Source: an uncultured Eubacterium sp.
GTDB lineage: Bacteria; Bacillota_A; Clostridia; Lachnospirales; Lachnospiraceae
Direction: 5' to 3'
NCBI GenBank assembly: GCA_948759685.1
Contig: CAQBGY010000010.1
Location: 1-32,246 of the forward strand
DNA length: 32,246 nt
Below the pieces are notes generated by a model. It worked only from the letters and a program-made list of their open reading frames with translations. It was not told where the DNA came from and searched no databases. A program made the position numbers and the translations under genes. This document shows positions 13,616 through 21,062 of this stretch, piece by piece. The first letter of the stretch is position 1, and each line of letters opens with the position of its first letter.

Positions 13616-13986
13616 TCATTCTTCCCTCTCAATAATCCTATCCGCAATCTCCAAAGCAAGTTCGTGTTGGTCTGATATGTCACGCACCACGCCATTTTCG
13701 TAAATTGCACTTTCTATGCTTGCAACAAGGGCGTCATATAAAACTTTGTCTGTCAATAAACTATGACGAATAACCTTCATAGAATCCTCTATTGTTTCCG
13801 TCGTGAATCTGAAACGAATATTTGCATTTTCGATTTCTATGTTTGGCAGATTTACCGTTTCAAATGTGAAAATCGGTACTTCACCAGCGTTTTGTTCAAA
13901 ATGAACACTGGTTGCTTTATCGCTTATTTCTACATCATCAATAAATGCATGTGTTTTGTATGAATCGTCAGATATGATTTTACCAT
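13616..13986 (-). pseudogene. Hypothetical protein, about 123 aa, frame broken near the start
   Basis: AGGAGG lies 7 nt before ATG at 13986, but that frame ends after 18 codons. The main open frame (SDDSYKTHAFIDDVEIS... to IIEREE, TGA at 13618-13616) has no ATG, GTG or TTG start. A -1 shift at GTAAAATC (about 13976-13983) joins them as MVKIISDDSY... The alternative is a rare ATT start just upstream. The body is clearly coding-like, with alternating charge and hydrophobic residues. Not recognised. Confidence 0.55.
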
Positions 13987-14044
13987 TAATTTCCCTCCTT
14001 ATATCCCCTCTTTGATTTGCGGACTGGTATCTTAATCAACGCCT

Positions 14045-14488
14045 TTACGCTTCTTCGACTTCGCCATATAGTTCAATGTATTTCTCTGGTTCATATTTTC
14101 CAATATTGGACATTGCGTATTCTAATAGTTCCGGTCGTATGTCATGGTATACAGTTTCAAAAATGTGATATGTTTTATTTTCTTCGTTCTCCATATAATC
14201 ATAATCTGTTGTTTTGCAAGAAAAATAATTTCCCTTTTTCGTCACAAACAAAATCCTGCAATCTGCCGTTGAGGAAATAATTTCTGCTTTTTCGGTATCA
14301 TACAGCTTATTTTCTATGATGGTTTTTGCATGTCTTGTTTTTCTTTTCAAAATCGGAATTTCGCAATAGAGATAATCTTTCTTCATTTCGGTTTCATTCT
14401 CTTTTTCGTTTTTCTGAATTTCTTTCTTTTTCCAGAACAAGTGTATGCACCGCCTTATATTTGATTTTGTTGTTGGTATCTTTGGCAT
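14045..14488 (-). CDS. Hypothetical protein, paralog of the gene at 10949
   Basis: 147 aa, sharing NKLYDTEKAEI...RILFVTKKGNYFSC and the ending YIELYGEVEEA with the 10949 protein. The N-terminal 30 residues are unusually basic and the ATG at 14488 has no ribosome binding site, so the real start may be the ATG at 14386. No known function. Confidence 0.6.
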   Translation of the reverse strand: MPKIPTTKSNIRRCIHLFWKKKEIQKNEKENETEMKKDYLYCEIPILKRKTRHAKTIIENKLYDTEKAEIISSTADCRILFVTKKGNYFSCKTTDYDYMENEENKTYHIFETVYHDIRPELLEYAMSNIGKYEPEKYIELYGEVEEA

Positions 14489-14538
14489 TTTGATTGATTT
14501 AATCGGGAGTGGGTTGAGATTTTATCTTTTGTAGAAAT

Positions 14539-14895
14539 TTAATTATTTTCTGAATTTCTGTAGTATTCATCGTCTAGCCTATTTATTCCTGCCCATAGAC
14601 CTATTATCAATTTCCCCATTGCTGTACTTGTATCTATGAAATCAATATATTTGTCATCGTTTTTATCCATACAGCGGACTTCTATCTCGTTGTCAAATGC
14701 GTATTGAGCAAATACGAGAATATCTTTCAAATTATCGCTTATACTTTTTAGCTTGCAAAGTATTATTGTGTCTCCTTGTTTCAGAAAAGACAAATCGTAT
14801 TCTGCTCCGTCTTGATAAAATATTTCGTCAAATTCTCTGCCATGTAAATAATCTTTTGTTTCGCCTTTGCGCCTATTCACATACCCATAAACCAT
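14539..14895 (-). CDS. Resolvase-like domain lacking catalytic residues
   Basis: 118 aa. MVYGYVNRRKG replaces the usual YGYVRVS start, so the nucleophilic Ser is absent. LKQGDTIILCKLKSISDN aligns with the stretch that normally carries LDRLxR, and the second catalytic Arg is gone. GKLIIGLWAGINRLDDEY matches the start of the dimer helix. It starts 9 nt after the stop of the intact recombinase. It may modulate that enzyme's dimer or its directionality; this is inference. Confidence 0.6.
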   Translation of the reverse strand: MVYGYVNRRKGETKDYLHGREFDEIFYQDGAEYDLSFLKQGDTIILCKLKSISDNLKDILVFAQYAFDNEIEVRCMDKNDDKYIDFIDTSTAMGKLIIGLWAGINRLDDEYYRNSENN

Positions 14896-14904
14896 ACCGT
14901 ATAC

Positions 14905-15699
14905 CTACCCTCCCAAAATCTCAATGACTTTTTCAAATACCGGCTTTTCAATAATCGGTTGATGTTCTCCTGCTATCTTATTTCCTGCATGGGTTACAAC
15001 ACCAACATAAAAATCATTCGTCAGAATATTCTTGATAGCCTGTACGCTGAAATCTTTTCCTCTAGTGGTCTTATATCCCTTTTCTGCACAGTCACGCATA
15101 ATCTGACTTAAATTCCCTTTGCGTTCTAAACACATATTGAATATATCCTGTACAATCAAGTGATTGTTATAGTCAATTTCGATCTTGTTTCCGTTCCAGC
15201 GGTAGCCTATCGGAGCATTACCGCAAGGTTTGTTTCCTGTCTTTGCTCTTGCCTTTCTGCCTTTTGCCAGTTTGACAGCGATTGAGATTTTGTCGTATTC
15301 GTCAAGCAGCTCCAAAAGACCGTTTATTAGAAAGTCGTTAGGGTCTTTCTTGTAAATGTCATAATTAGGCTGTTCAACACTTACTAAGTTTGCCCCACAC
15401 TTTTTAATTTCCCTACGGATAATGACCTTTGCCGTATCAGAACGCCACAACCTTGATGTGTTCTGCACAATGATTGTGTCACCCTCTTGTGTGGTTGAGA
15501 AAAGTTCTATCAGACCATTTCTCGCTATGCTATCCTCCATATCGTCCATTGCGCCGGATATTCCGTCATCTTCAAATGTTCCGTCAAGCACCAGACCGTT
15601 TTCTTCGCAATATTCCTTTACGACGTTCTTCTGCATGTCCGTACTGTTCTTCTCTACCTGTGTTCTTGTTGACACTCTGTAATATGCGTATGTAGCCAT
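14905..15699 (-). CDS. Serine recombinase (resolvase plus recombinase domain), short
   Basis: 264 aa. YAYYRVSTRTQ gives the catalytic Ser; NTSRLWRSD holds the active-site Arg pair. The catalytic domain (about 1-140) is followed by a recombinase domain (GNAPIGYRWNG, then GYKTTRGKDFSVQAIKNIL with FYVGVVTHAG). It lacks the zinc ribbon and coiled coil of large serine integrases, which are usually 450 aa or more. It is the only recombinase visible and so a candidate integrase for the junction at the right edge, or an inversion/resolution enzyme. ATG at 15699, GGAGG 9 nt upstream; TAG stop. Confidence 0.85.
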   Translation of the reverse strand: MATYAYYRVSTRTQVEKNSTDMQKNVVKEYCEENGLVLDGTFEDDGISGAMDDMEDSIARNGLIELFSTTQEGDTIIVQNTSRLWRSDTAKVIIRREIKKCGANLVSVEQPNYDIYKKDPNDFLINGLLELLDEYDKISIAVKLAKGRKARAKTGNKPCGNAPIGYRWNGNKIEIDYNNHLIVQDIFNMCLERKGNLSQIMRDCAEKGYKTTRGKDFSVQAIKNILTNDFYVGVVTHAGNKIAGEHQPIIEKPVFEKVIEILGG

Positions 15700-15725
15700 G
15701 TTCAAATTCCTCCGTCTTTTGCATC

Positions 15726-16574
15726 TTACTTTTTCTTTGTGTTCCTGCCGCCGTGTTTTGGAAGTGCGTCTGGGAAGATGCCTTGCGCTTCAAATGCCAG
15801 TTTGAAATACTGTAACCCTTTTGGCGTCAGGCATGTCTGTATTCCAGAATATCCACTGTTGCGATTGACATAAGATTTTGTTCTGAACAAATCACTTTTC
15901 CGATACGGCTCGGTCGGTCTGTAATCCTCTTTTCCCTTCTTGTAAATATATTTCTCTCTCACCAGATAACCCGTGAACTGCGTCTGGCTCATCCCCAGAA
16001 GGTTAGCTGCATCACGGAAGCATATCAGAGAACGTGTGTCGCACAATTTTCTAAAACAATCAGCGTCCGGTTCTAACTCCGCTATCTTCTCGTCTTTTTC
16101 AGCAATCACCTTGTCCTTCTCGGCAATCTGCTCATTGTGTTCCTCCTGCTCTTCAATCCAACGTTTAGCACGTTCAACCGGATTTTCGATTGTGTATGAA
16201 TCTGGAATCCTCTGTTGCAAGGAGTACGAACCGTTCTTGCGAATAGATGGTACAACTTTCATTGCAATCCACTGTTGAAACCTAACCGCCTTTGCATTAC
16301 TGGCTTTCATAGCAAGCATGTAAAACAGGCTTTCTGGGATGTAATCATCTTTCCCCAGTTTGTTGGTGAATCCAAATTCTTCACAATATCCATTCATTCT
16401 CGCCCATCTGACCTTAACCAGCGGAGAGCCATCTGCGGCTCTTTGTGATGTGTCAACCCATCCAAGGCCAATGGCTGTATCTTCTGCGTTGACAGAAATA
16501 CTGCCGTCATCATTCAGTACTGTCCTTACAAATATTCCGATTTCTTCGTTTTCAAACATTTTTACTTCGTTCAT
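15726..16574 (-). CDS. Phage antirepressor, BRO-N plus KilAC-type domains
   Basis: 282 aa. The N-terminal part (VNAEDTAIGLGW..., FYMLAMKASNAKAVRFQQW) is a BRO-N domain; a coiled coil rich in EKDKVIAEKDEKIAELE follows at about 155-180; the C-terminal part (FRDAANLLGMSQTQFTGYL, CLTPKGLQYFKLAF) is a KilAC/Ant domain. Such proteins bind DNA or repressors and help induce lytic growth. It is divergent from the XRE-type gene at 16707, across a shared operator region. ATG at 16574, GGAGG 7 nt upstream. Confidence 0.87.
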   Translation of the reverse strand: MNEVKMFENEEIGIFVRTVLNDDGSISVNAEDTAIGLGWVDTSQRAADGSPLVKVRWARMNGYCEEFGFTNKLGKDDYIPESLFYMLAMKASNAKAVRFQQWIAMKVVPSIRKNGSYSLQQRIPDSYTIENPVERAKRWIEEQEEHNEQIAEKDKVIAEKDEKIAELEPDADCFRKLCDTRSLICFRDAANLLGMSQTQFTGYLVREKYIYKKGKEDYRPTEPYRKSDLFRTKSYVNRNSGYSGIQTCLTPKGLQYFKLAFEAQGIFPDALPKHGGRNTKKK

Positions 16575-16590
16575 GATTTTACCTCCACAT

Positions 16591-16700
16591 GAATTATTTT
16601 TTGTTTTATTATAACTCATTTTCAATTATAAGTCAACCGTTTTGAATTATTTTTATTGACTTTTTAATGAATTTTGAATTATAATACCCAAAAAGGAGGT
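16591..16700. promoter_or_regulatory. Divergent promoters with GAATTAT operator repeats
   Basis: Minus promoter TTGACT-17-TATAAT (16636-16608) and plus promoter TTGACT-18-TATAAT (16656-16685). The motif GAATTAT occurs at about 16591, 16643 and 16676, with the inverse TTCAATTATAA at 16621. Likely operators of the XRE protein, controlling both directions. Confidence 0.75.
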
Positions 16701-16706
16701 ATTCGC

Positions 16707-16949
16707 ATGATTAGTGATAAAATAAAGCAAATCATGAAAGAAAAAAATATAAAAGCTGTTGAGCTTGCTGAATATTTAGGAATGAGACCACAAAATCTCA
16801 ATACCAAGTTCAAAAGGGATAGCTGGTCTGTTCAAGACTTAATCTCTGTTCTGGACTTCATGGGATGCAATCTCACGATTGAGTACAAGACAGATACAAA
16901 ACTTACTTTCACGATGGGGGATGCTGTTAAAAGGGGCGGCGCAGAGTAG
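16707..16949 (+). CDS. XRE-family repressor-like protein, 80 aa
   Basis: A compact helix-turn-helix protein: IKAVELAEYLGMRPQNLNTK (about 16-35) is the HTH. It lacks a dimerisation/cleavage C-terminal domain. AGGAGG lies before ATG 16707. It faces the antirepressor gene across shared operators, so it is probably part of the lysis-lysogeny switch. Its stop is inside a terminator hairpin. Confidence 0.8.
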   Translation: MISDKIKQIMKEKNIKAVELAEYLGMRPQNLNTKFKRDSWSVQDLISVLDFMGCNLTIEYKTDTKLTFTMGDAVKRGGAE

Positions 16950-16962
16950 ACGCCCCTTTCCC
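16930..16962 (+). terminator. Terminator overlapping the XRE gene's stop
   Basis: AAAGGGGCG/CGCCCCTTT, 9 bp with a 12-nt loop that contains the TAG stop. The trailing U run is short (TTTCCC). Confidence 0.65.
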
Positions 16963-17164
16963 TGCCCCAAAAACGGGATTGGTCTTACGAGAACTCATAC
17001 CAATTTGCAACCTGGCGAACCGCTACGATTCCAGAGTATGCCTAGGGTCGCCGCCTCCCTGCGTCTTGTATCCAAGTACACAGGTATGTAATTATCAATG
17101 TTCGGCATGGGTTTATAATAATATTTGTAACCCCTTTTTTTTTATTTAAAAAATAATTTTTAGG

Positions 17165-17196
17165 GCTGCCCTTAGTGGGCGGTCTTTTTGATTTTT
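17165..17196 (+). terminator. Terminator-like hairpin
   Basis: GCTGCCC/GGGCGGT, 7 bp including two wobbles, loop TTAGT, then CTTTTTGATTTTT. Confidence 0.6.
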
Positions 17197-17225
17197 CGGG
17201 AGTTTACAGTGCTTAGTAGGCGGTC

Positions 17226-17260
17226 GGCGGCGTTCCATACAAACCCCCACGCCGCCTTTT
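17226..17260 (+). terminator. Terminator hairpin
   Basis: GGCGGCGT/ACGCCGCC, a perfect 8-bp stem with a 15-nt loop, followed by TTTT. Confidence 0.65.
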
Positions 17261-17309
17261 ATCAGGCATCTACCCCTAAAAATCCTTTGTGCATTTTTAC
17301 TTTAAAGCT

Positions 17310-17355
17310 TTATGCGTATGATTTTAAATTTAATCATATCCTCATTAGCGCATAA
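17310..17355. repeat. AT-rich nested inverted repeat
   Basis: TTATGCG/CGCATAA (7 bp) encloses TATGATT/AATCATA (7 bp). It lies just past the 3' end of the 17373 gene. A weak terminator or a protein site. Confidence 0.45.
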
Positions 17356-17372
17356 TCACCACATATTGTGTA

Positions 17373-17969
17373 TCACTCCCCGTCCACCACAACATCTATC
17401 CCTTTAGCCTCACCGCCGCCCAGTTTTGGCAGTTCCGTAGCGGTCAGAACCTTTTTCTTGTCCGTCTCCCCTCTTGCTCCAGGCATGTTCCAGCCATGAT
17501 AGCGGTTGAGTTTGGGCAGCATCTTCATGGGGTTCATTCGCCTGTCTTTCATCAAGGCGAATAGAGACTGCTCGTTATCCTCCATGATTTTTTCTTGCAA
17601 GTCGAAACTTGCAGAGCTTGCCCAATTATACAGCGTCTGCTTATCTATCCCAATCATGTCTATAAATCCCTTCTGACAAACCTCCTGGCAATGATTATTA
17701 CACAATCTCCTGTATATATTATTATATATATATAATACCTTTTCTTTATCATACTCGTTATATTTATTACTATCAGTCTTTAATAATCTATTACAGGGTT
17801 TAAATAATTTAATATACAGCTCATCTATAATATCATTCCAGACAGACGGGAATATATCTTTCTCGTCAATACCATTCTCTTTGCAGTACATAGATACTAT
17901 GTCTTTAGCTACTGCTGGCATATCCTCCACACTCGCGATAGTCTGTATGTATTCGTCCGTCCGCTCCAC
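17373..17969 (-). CDS. Putative helix-turn-helix protein, terminase-small-subunit-like
   Basis: 198 aa. A helical protein with an HTH-like stretch MIGIDKQTLYNWASS at about 104-118, followed by KDRRMNPMKMLPKLNRYHGW. The combination of an HTH with a helical body resembles phage terminase small subunits, but terL is about 16 kb away, so a regulator is equally possible. GTG start at 17969 with GGAGG 8 nt upstream. Confidence 0.6.
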   Translation of the reverse strand: MERTDEYIQTIASVEDMPAVAKDIVSMYCKENGIDEKDIFPSVWNDIIDELYIKLFKPCNRLLKTDSNKYNEYDKEKVLYIYNNIYRRLCNNHCQEVCQKGFIDMIGIDKQTLYNWASSASFDLQEKIMEDNEQSLFALMKDRRMNPMKMLPKLNRYHGWNMPGARGETDKKKVLTATELPKLGGGEAKGIDVVVDGE

Positions 17970-17989
17970 GCCCTACACCTCCAATCTGC

Positions 17990-18040
17990 CTAAAAATAAA
18001 AATAACCCGAAAGCCATGGTAGCGTCATGACCTCCGGGTT
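17990..18040 (-). terminator. Terminator upstream of the 17373 gene
   Basis: AACCCG/CGGGTT (18040-18035 with 18009-18004), an inner GTCATGAC palindrome, then ATTTTTATTTTT on the minus strand. It stops transcription arriving from the AT-rich region. Confidence 0.6.
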
Positions 18041-18079
18041 TCAAGTTTCCCTCTACAATTCCATCTAAAAAAGTTAATG

Positions 18080-18500
18080 TTGTGTAAAACTGTTAAATTA
18101 TTAAAACCATAGCATAAATTTATTTATCTGTCAACTATGGATTTACAGAACATATATTCTATAAGCTGTATATAATATATATCCGCGCGCATTATAATAA
18201 TTTAATATACTACAGCATATGTGTATGTTATACTGTATTGGTTAAAGATTTACTGTATTGGATTAATATACTCTGTGATATATGGCTATATATACTGTAT
18301 TGGCTAATACTATACACTATGGCTATATATACGTTATATATTACTGGTATAATATACTCTATGGTTTATAATGTACACTATGTTATGTTTTACTTTATAG
18401 AGATTAATAATAATATATACAGTATATATCTTAATATAGATTAAATAATATTTATCTAGTTGATATAAAGATTATATAAAATAACACAACTTCTGGAATT
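18080..18500. repeat. Very AT-rich region with short direct repeats
   Basis: No gene supported in about 450 nt. TACTGTATTGG occurs three times (near 18230, 18250, 18293) and TGGCTATATATAC twice (near 18284 and 18320). Dense TATATA steps suggest an easily melted origin, a silencer target or divergent promoters. The function is not determined. Confidence 0.5.
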
Positions 18501-18522
18501 TGTCAAGAATAAATTTAGGAAT

Positions 18523-18545
18523 AAGAAAACCGCCATTTCTGGCGG
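18523..18545 (-). terminator. Terminator of the 18568 gene
   Basis: CCGCCA-GAAA-TGGCGG on the minus strand, followed by TTTTCTTATT. Confidence 0.75.
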
Positions 18546-18567
18546 CTAACTATGGTTCCAGGATCCC

Positions 18568-19080
18568 TTAAAAGGGCAGCGGCTCATACCATTCGCCCAT
18601 ACTGGAATCCCATATCGCATTATTTGGGGTTCCCATTGGCGGATGCGGCACAACTCCGCTATGATCTTCCGTGTTCCATTCACAGGCTTTCAGCCCGTCA
18701 AATCCGGCTTTTACAGGATTATTCTCGTTGGAACCCGATTCTTCTGCCTTTCCGCCCTGGTATGGCGTTGTATTTGCCCCAATTTCGGCTTTTGTCGGTG
18801 TCGGCGTGTGTTTCTCCGGCTTTTCTGTTTTTGAACTTGCATGGACGTTGTGGATGGTCTGGGAAGATTCTGTTTTGTCTTGTTCTTCCAGACATTCCAA
18901 AAACGCTATAAGGCTTTCGTTAATTGCGCCGTTTACCGTCAATCCTAATGCCCTGATTCGGTCTACGGTGCCCTTTGGAAGTGCCGCTGTTACCTTGTCG
19001 TAATTCTTTTTTATCCTGTTGTTTTGCCGTTTTATCCTCGCTTTATATGATTCCAATAATTCTTGGTCTGTTTTTGCCAT
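18568..19080 (-). CDS. RHH-type DNA-binding protein with disordered tail
   Basis: 170 aa from ATG 19080 (AAGGAGG 9 nt upstream). The N-terminal 70 residues form an Arc/RHH-like unit: a basic helix, then LPKGTVDRIRALGLTVNGAI and a helix INESLIAFLECLE. The rest is low complexity, rich in Pro, Gly, Thr and Glu, ending in a Trp-rich GEWYEPLPF. Repeats of ATTGCA just upstream look like its own operators, so it is probably a self-regulated repressor. Confidence 0.7.
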   Translation of the reverse strand: MAKTDQELLESYKARIKRQNNRIKKNYDKVTAALPKGTVDRIRALGLTVNGAINESLIAFLECLEEQDKTESSQTIHNVHASSKTEKPEKHTPTPTKAEIGANTTPYQGGKAEESGSNENNPVKAGFDGLKACEWNTEDHSGVVPHPPMGTPNNAIWDSSMGEWYEPLPF

Positions 19081-19094
19081 AATATAACGCCTCC

Positions 19095-19241
19095 TTATTG
19101 CATATTGATGTACTGAAATTATATAATATTGCGTTGCAGATTGCAATACTTATTTAGTTAATGTATTTATATACCTATATCAATCATATTGCATTACTGT
19201 AATTCAATATGTATTTAATTCTTGTTGATATATTATTGCAT
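19095..19241 (-). promoter_or_regulatory. TATTGCA operator repeats upstream of the RHH gene
   Basis: TATTGCA or its inverse occurs at about 19097, 19127, 19141, 19188 and 19234. The pair ATATTGCG...TTGCAATA near 19126-19147 is symmetric. Likely operators for the adjacent RHH protein. Confidence 0.55.
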
Positions 19242-19431
19242 CAAAAAACCGCCCTTGAAATCCATGCGGCTTATGTGCTATAATCTGCTTTACAGTTGGG
19301 GCGGTTTTTACGCCGCCCGTTCTGTTGTGTGGGGAGTTGGTTTATTCAACTCCCTTTGCTCTTGCTATGGTGTCTAACAGCTTCAAATCATGTTATATAA
19401 ATTGTCAATAGGGAATTAGAACTTTTTGCAA
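19242..19431 (+). ncRNA. Promoter and putative small RNA with terminator
   Basis: TTGAAA (19255-19260), an 18-nt spacer and TATAAT (19279-19284), preceded by TGC (extended -10), form a strong plus-strand promoter. Transcription from about 19291 meets the hairpin GGGCGG/CCGCCC (19299-19318) and then GGGAGTTG/CAACTCCC (19332-19354) with TTTGCTCTT. No reading frame follows. The promoter sits within the loop of a larger CCGCCC/GGGCGG repeat. Confidence 0.5.
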
Positions 19432-19644
19432 TTAAAACGGACATTCTGCGCTAGTTTTTTTCTGTTCTTTTTCGGCTGCTTCTTCCCCTAAATCATCCAG
19501 CACAAGACCGCATATATAATCATTTATATTTCCTTTGTCTGCTAATCTTTCCCTTGTTCCTTTTGGAAATCTGACTTGTATAAAATCAAACTTATCACGA
19601 TAGTTATTCACAGCCTTCTTTGTGTATTCTGGCGTCTTTCCCAT
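19432..19644 (-). CDS. RHH-type DNA-binding protein, 70 aa
   Basis: MGKTPEYTKKAVNNYRDKF then DFIQVRFPKGTRERLADKG and a helix NINDYICGLVLDDLGEE: an RHH strand followed by two helices. ATG at 19644 has GGAGG 8 nt upstream. Its promoter (TTGACA-17-TATATT) and the divergent plus promoter contain AT-only inverted repeats, so it probably represses both. Distinct from the 18568 protein. Confidence 0.72.
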   Translation of the reverse strand: MGKTPEYTKKAVNNYRDKFDFIQVRFPKGTRERLADKGNINDYICGLVLDDLGEEAAEKEQKKTSAECPF

Positions 19645-19677
19645 TTTTAGAACCTCCATTTCTGATTTATTTCTTTT

Positions 19678-19706
19678 AATATATAACATTTTATATATCT
19701 TGTCAA
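19678..19706 (-). promoter_or_regulatory. Promoter of the 19432 RHH gene
   Basis: TTGACA (19706-19701), 17-nt spacer, TATATT (19683-19678). The spacer is made of ATATA steps similar to the operator of the divergent promoter. Confidence 0.75.
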
Positions 19707-19788
19707 GTTTTCGTTTGGGCGTTTTCATATATAAATGTATATATAAATCATCATATAAAAAATTATATAAATATTTTCAAACTCCCTA

Positions 19789-19817
19789 TTGACATTATAT
19801 ATAACATGATATATAAT
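19789..19817 (+). promoter_or_regulatory. Consensus promoter with operator for the rightward operon
   Basis: TTGACA (19789-19794), exactly 17 nt, TATAAT (19812-19817). The inverted repeat ATTATATAT/ATATATAAT spans the spacer and the -10. A start near 19824 means the first gene must begin at 19866. Confidence 0.85.
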
Positions 19818-19865
19818 AAGAGCATAGAAACAAGCAAACAACAAACCAAACAGGAGGGCGCGGAT

Positions 19866-20069
19866 ATGATAAAATTCGAAGCAGGAAAAGAGTACCAGGC
19901 AAAACTGAGCGGGGAGGTCAGAGATACCGTAAAAATCGTAAAAAGGACAGAAAAATTTGCGACTGTTGAGTATTGGGGGAAGCAGGAACGGAAAAAGATA
20001 GAAGAGAGGAATGGAAGTGAATATCTTAGAATGCTTTGGGAAGGTGTTTATGCGCAAGACGCGATATAA
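19866..20069 (+). CDS. Hypothetical protein, 67 aa, first of the rightward operon
   Basis: MIKFEAGKEYQAKLSGEVRD: a small beta-barrel-like protein with alternating strands and charges. AGGAGGG lies 7 nt before the ATG. Not recognised. The second operon gene has a similar opening (GMIFKGNVNNVCFEI), so they may be distant paralogs. Confidence 0.65.
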   Translation: MIKFEAGKEYQAKLSGEVRDTVKIVKRTEKFATVEYWGKQERKKIEERNGSEYLRMLWEGVYAQDAI

Positions 20070-20070
20070 A

Positions 20071-20126
20071 GCCGTCCCAACGGCTCTAAAAAGTCCATTA
20101 AGTTGGGAGCGTCCGGCAGAAATGCC
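20071..20126 (+). other. Structured intergenic element
   Basis: AGCCGT/ACGGCT hairpin, a competing TCCCAAC/GTTGGGA pair, and CCGGCA-GAAA-TGCCGG. It precedes the ribosome binding site of the next gene. The alternative pairings could act as a switch. Confidence 0.4.
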
Positions 20127-20160
20127 GGGGTTGGAACAAATAAAAATGGAGGAAAATATT

Positions 20161-20343
20161 ATGACAATTGAAAAAGGAATGATTTTTAAGGGCAATGTAA
20201 ACAATGTTTGTTTTGAAATTTTATCAGCAAACGAAAATATTGTGACATACAGAGTTTTACTTGGGAGCAACAAAATTTCTGATAAAATCCACACGTTCGG
20301 TCGCAAGGCGTTTGAACATTGCGATTTAACAAGAGCAGCCTGA
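20161..20343 (+). CDS. Hypothetical protein, 60 aa
   Basis: MTIEKGMIFKGNVNNVCFEI... GGAGG lies 9 nt before the ATG. A small beta-rich protein, not recognised. Its last codons form the 5' strand of the minihelix at 20337, so the stop codon is inside that structure. Confidence 0.6.
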   Translation: MTIEKGMIFKGNVNNVCFEILSANENIVTYRVLLGSNKISDKIHTFGRKAFEHCDLTRAA

Positions 20344-20376
20344 ACGGTGTACGGCGGTTCGATTCCGCCGCAGGCT
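20337..20376 (+). ncRNA. Acceptor/T-arm minihelix 1
   Basis: AGCCTG/CAGGCT (6 bp) flanks a 9-nt linker and the T-arm CGGCGG-TTCGATT-CCGCCG. The two stems abut on the 3' side to give 12 stacked pairs, the size of a tRNA acceptor/T domain. No D or anticodon arm. Confidence 0.5.
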
Positions 20377-20421
20377 CTGCCCGAAAGGGAAACAAAAAAG
20401 AAAGTTCAAAAGGTGGAAAGT

Positions 20422-20709
20422 ATGACAAAGAAAGATTTGATGAAGAAATTAGAGGAACTGCTTGCAGAAAAGAAAATGTGCAAAATCGAAACATTTAGCG
20501 GGAAAATCGGTTGGAACGACAACAAGGCTATTATCGAGGGCGCTATAAAGTGCCTTGAGGCAACGGACGAGGAAATGAACGATTATTTAACAGTTTTTAA
20601 GCTGAAATACCCAAACAGCTATAATACAATCGTAAATAATGGAAATTGGCTCACACACAGCCATAACAGGTATTATGTTTACACTTCAGTAAAGGCGATT
20701 TTGGCATAG
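20422..20709 (+). CDS. Hypothetical protein, 95 aa
   Basis: MTKKDLMKKLEELLAEKKMC: helical, charged, with a C-terminal HNRYYVYTSVKAILA. AAAGGTGG lies 5 nt before the ATG; TAG stop. Not recognised. Confidence 0.6.
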   Translation: MTKKDLMKKLEELLAEKKMCKIETFSGKIGWNDNKAIIEGAIKCLEATDEEMNDYLTVFKLKYPNSYNTIVNNGNWLTHSHNRYYVYTSVKAILA

Positions 20710-20797
20710 GCGGACACGTTCCGCCCATGTAATGCAGCCACAGCCGGTTCCAAGCCTGGAAGATGCAGAGGACAGAAAGTACAAGGAGGAAAAGAGG
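20710..20797 (+). other. Structured intergenic element
   Basis: GGCGGA/TCCGCC hairpin right after the stop, then CCGG-TTCCAAG-CCTGG (T-arm-like with a bulge) overlapping TTCCA/TGGAA. A weaker cousin of the minihelices. Confidence 0.35.
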
Positions 20798-20977
20798 ATG
20801 GCAAAGATTATGATTGATATGTGGTATGGGGATAAAAAAGAGGATGCCGACAAAATCGACATTTCTTTTTATCCCAACGATGGGGAGTACCGGGGTAACA
20901 TTTGGAAGGACGGGCGCATGATCGGGGATTATGTTTTCGCTGATCCCGTTGCTCTCGAAATATTTTCCCGCAGTTAA
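20798..20977 (+). CDS. Hypothetical protein, 59 aa
   Basis: MAKIMIDMWYGDKKEDADKI..., with a likely small alpha/beta fold ending DGRMIGDYVFADPVALEIF. AAGGAGG lies 8 nt before the ATG. Not recognised. Confidence 0.6.
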   Translation: MAKIMIDMWYGDKKEDADKIDISFYPNDGEYRGNIWKDGRMIGDYVFADPVALEIFSRS

Positions 20978-20990
20978 AATTTGCGTGGTA

Positions 20991-21030
20991 GGCAGACCAG
21001 CGGCGCAATGGTGCAAGCCCCTTGACTGCC
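20991..21030 (+). ncRNA. Acceptor/T-arm minihelix 2
   Basis: GGCAG/CTGCC flanks an 11-nt linker and the arm AATGG-TGCAAGC-CCCTT (one mismatch), with GA between the stems. It is the weakest member: an alternative GCA-ATGG-TGC hairpin competes. Confidence 0.35.
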
Positions 21031-21062
21031 ATTTATCAATAAAATTTAAGGAGGATATAAAA

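Larger units (their letters stand above)
16963..17372. other. Gene-free region with several hairpins
   Basis: About 410 nt without a supported gene. It contains two plus-strand terminator-like hairpins (17165-17196, 17226-17260), a T10 run near 17138 and an AT-rich inverted repeat (17310-17355). Confidence 0.6.
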
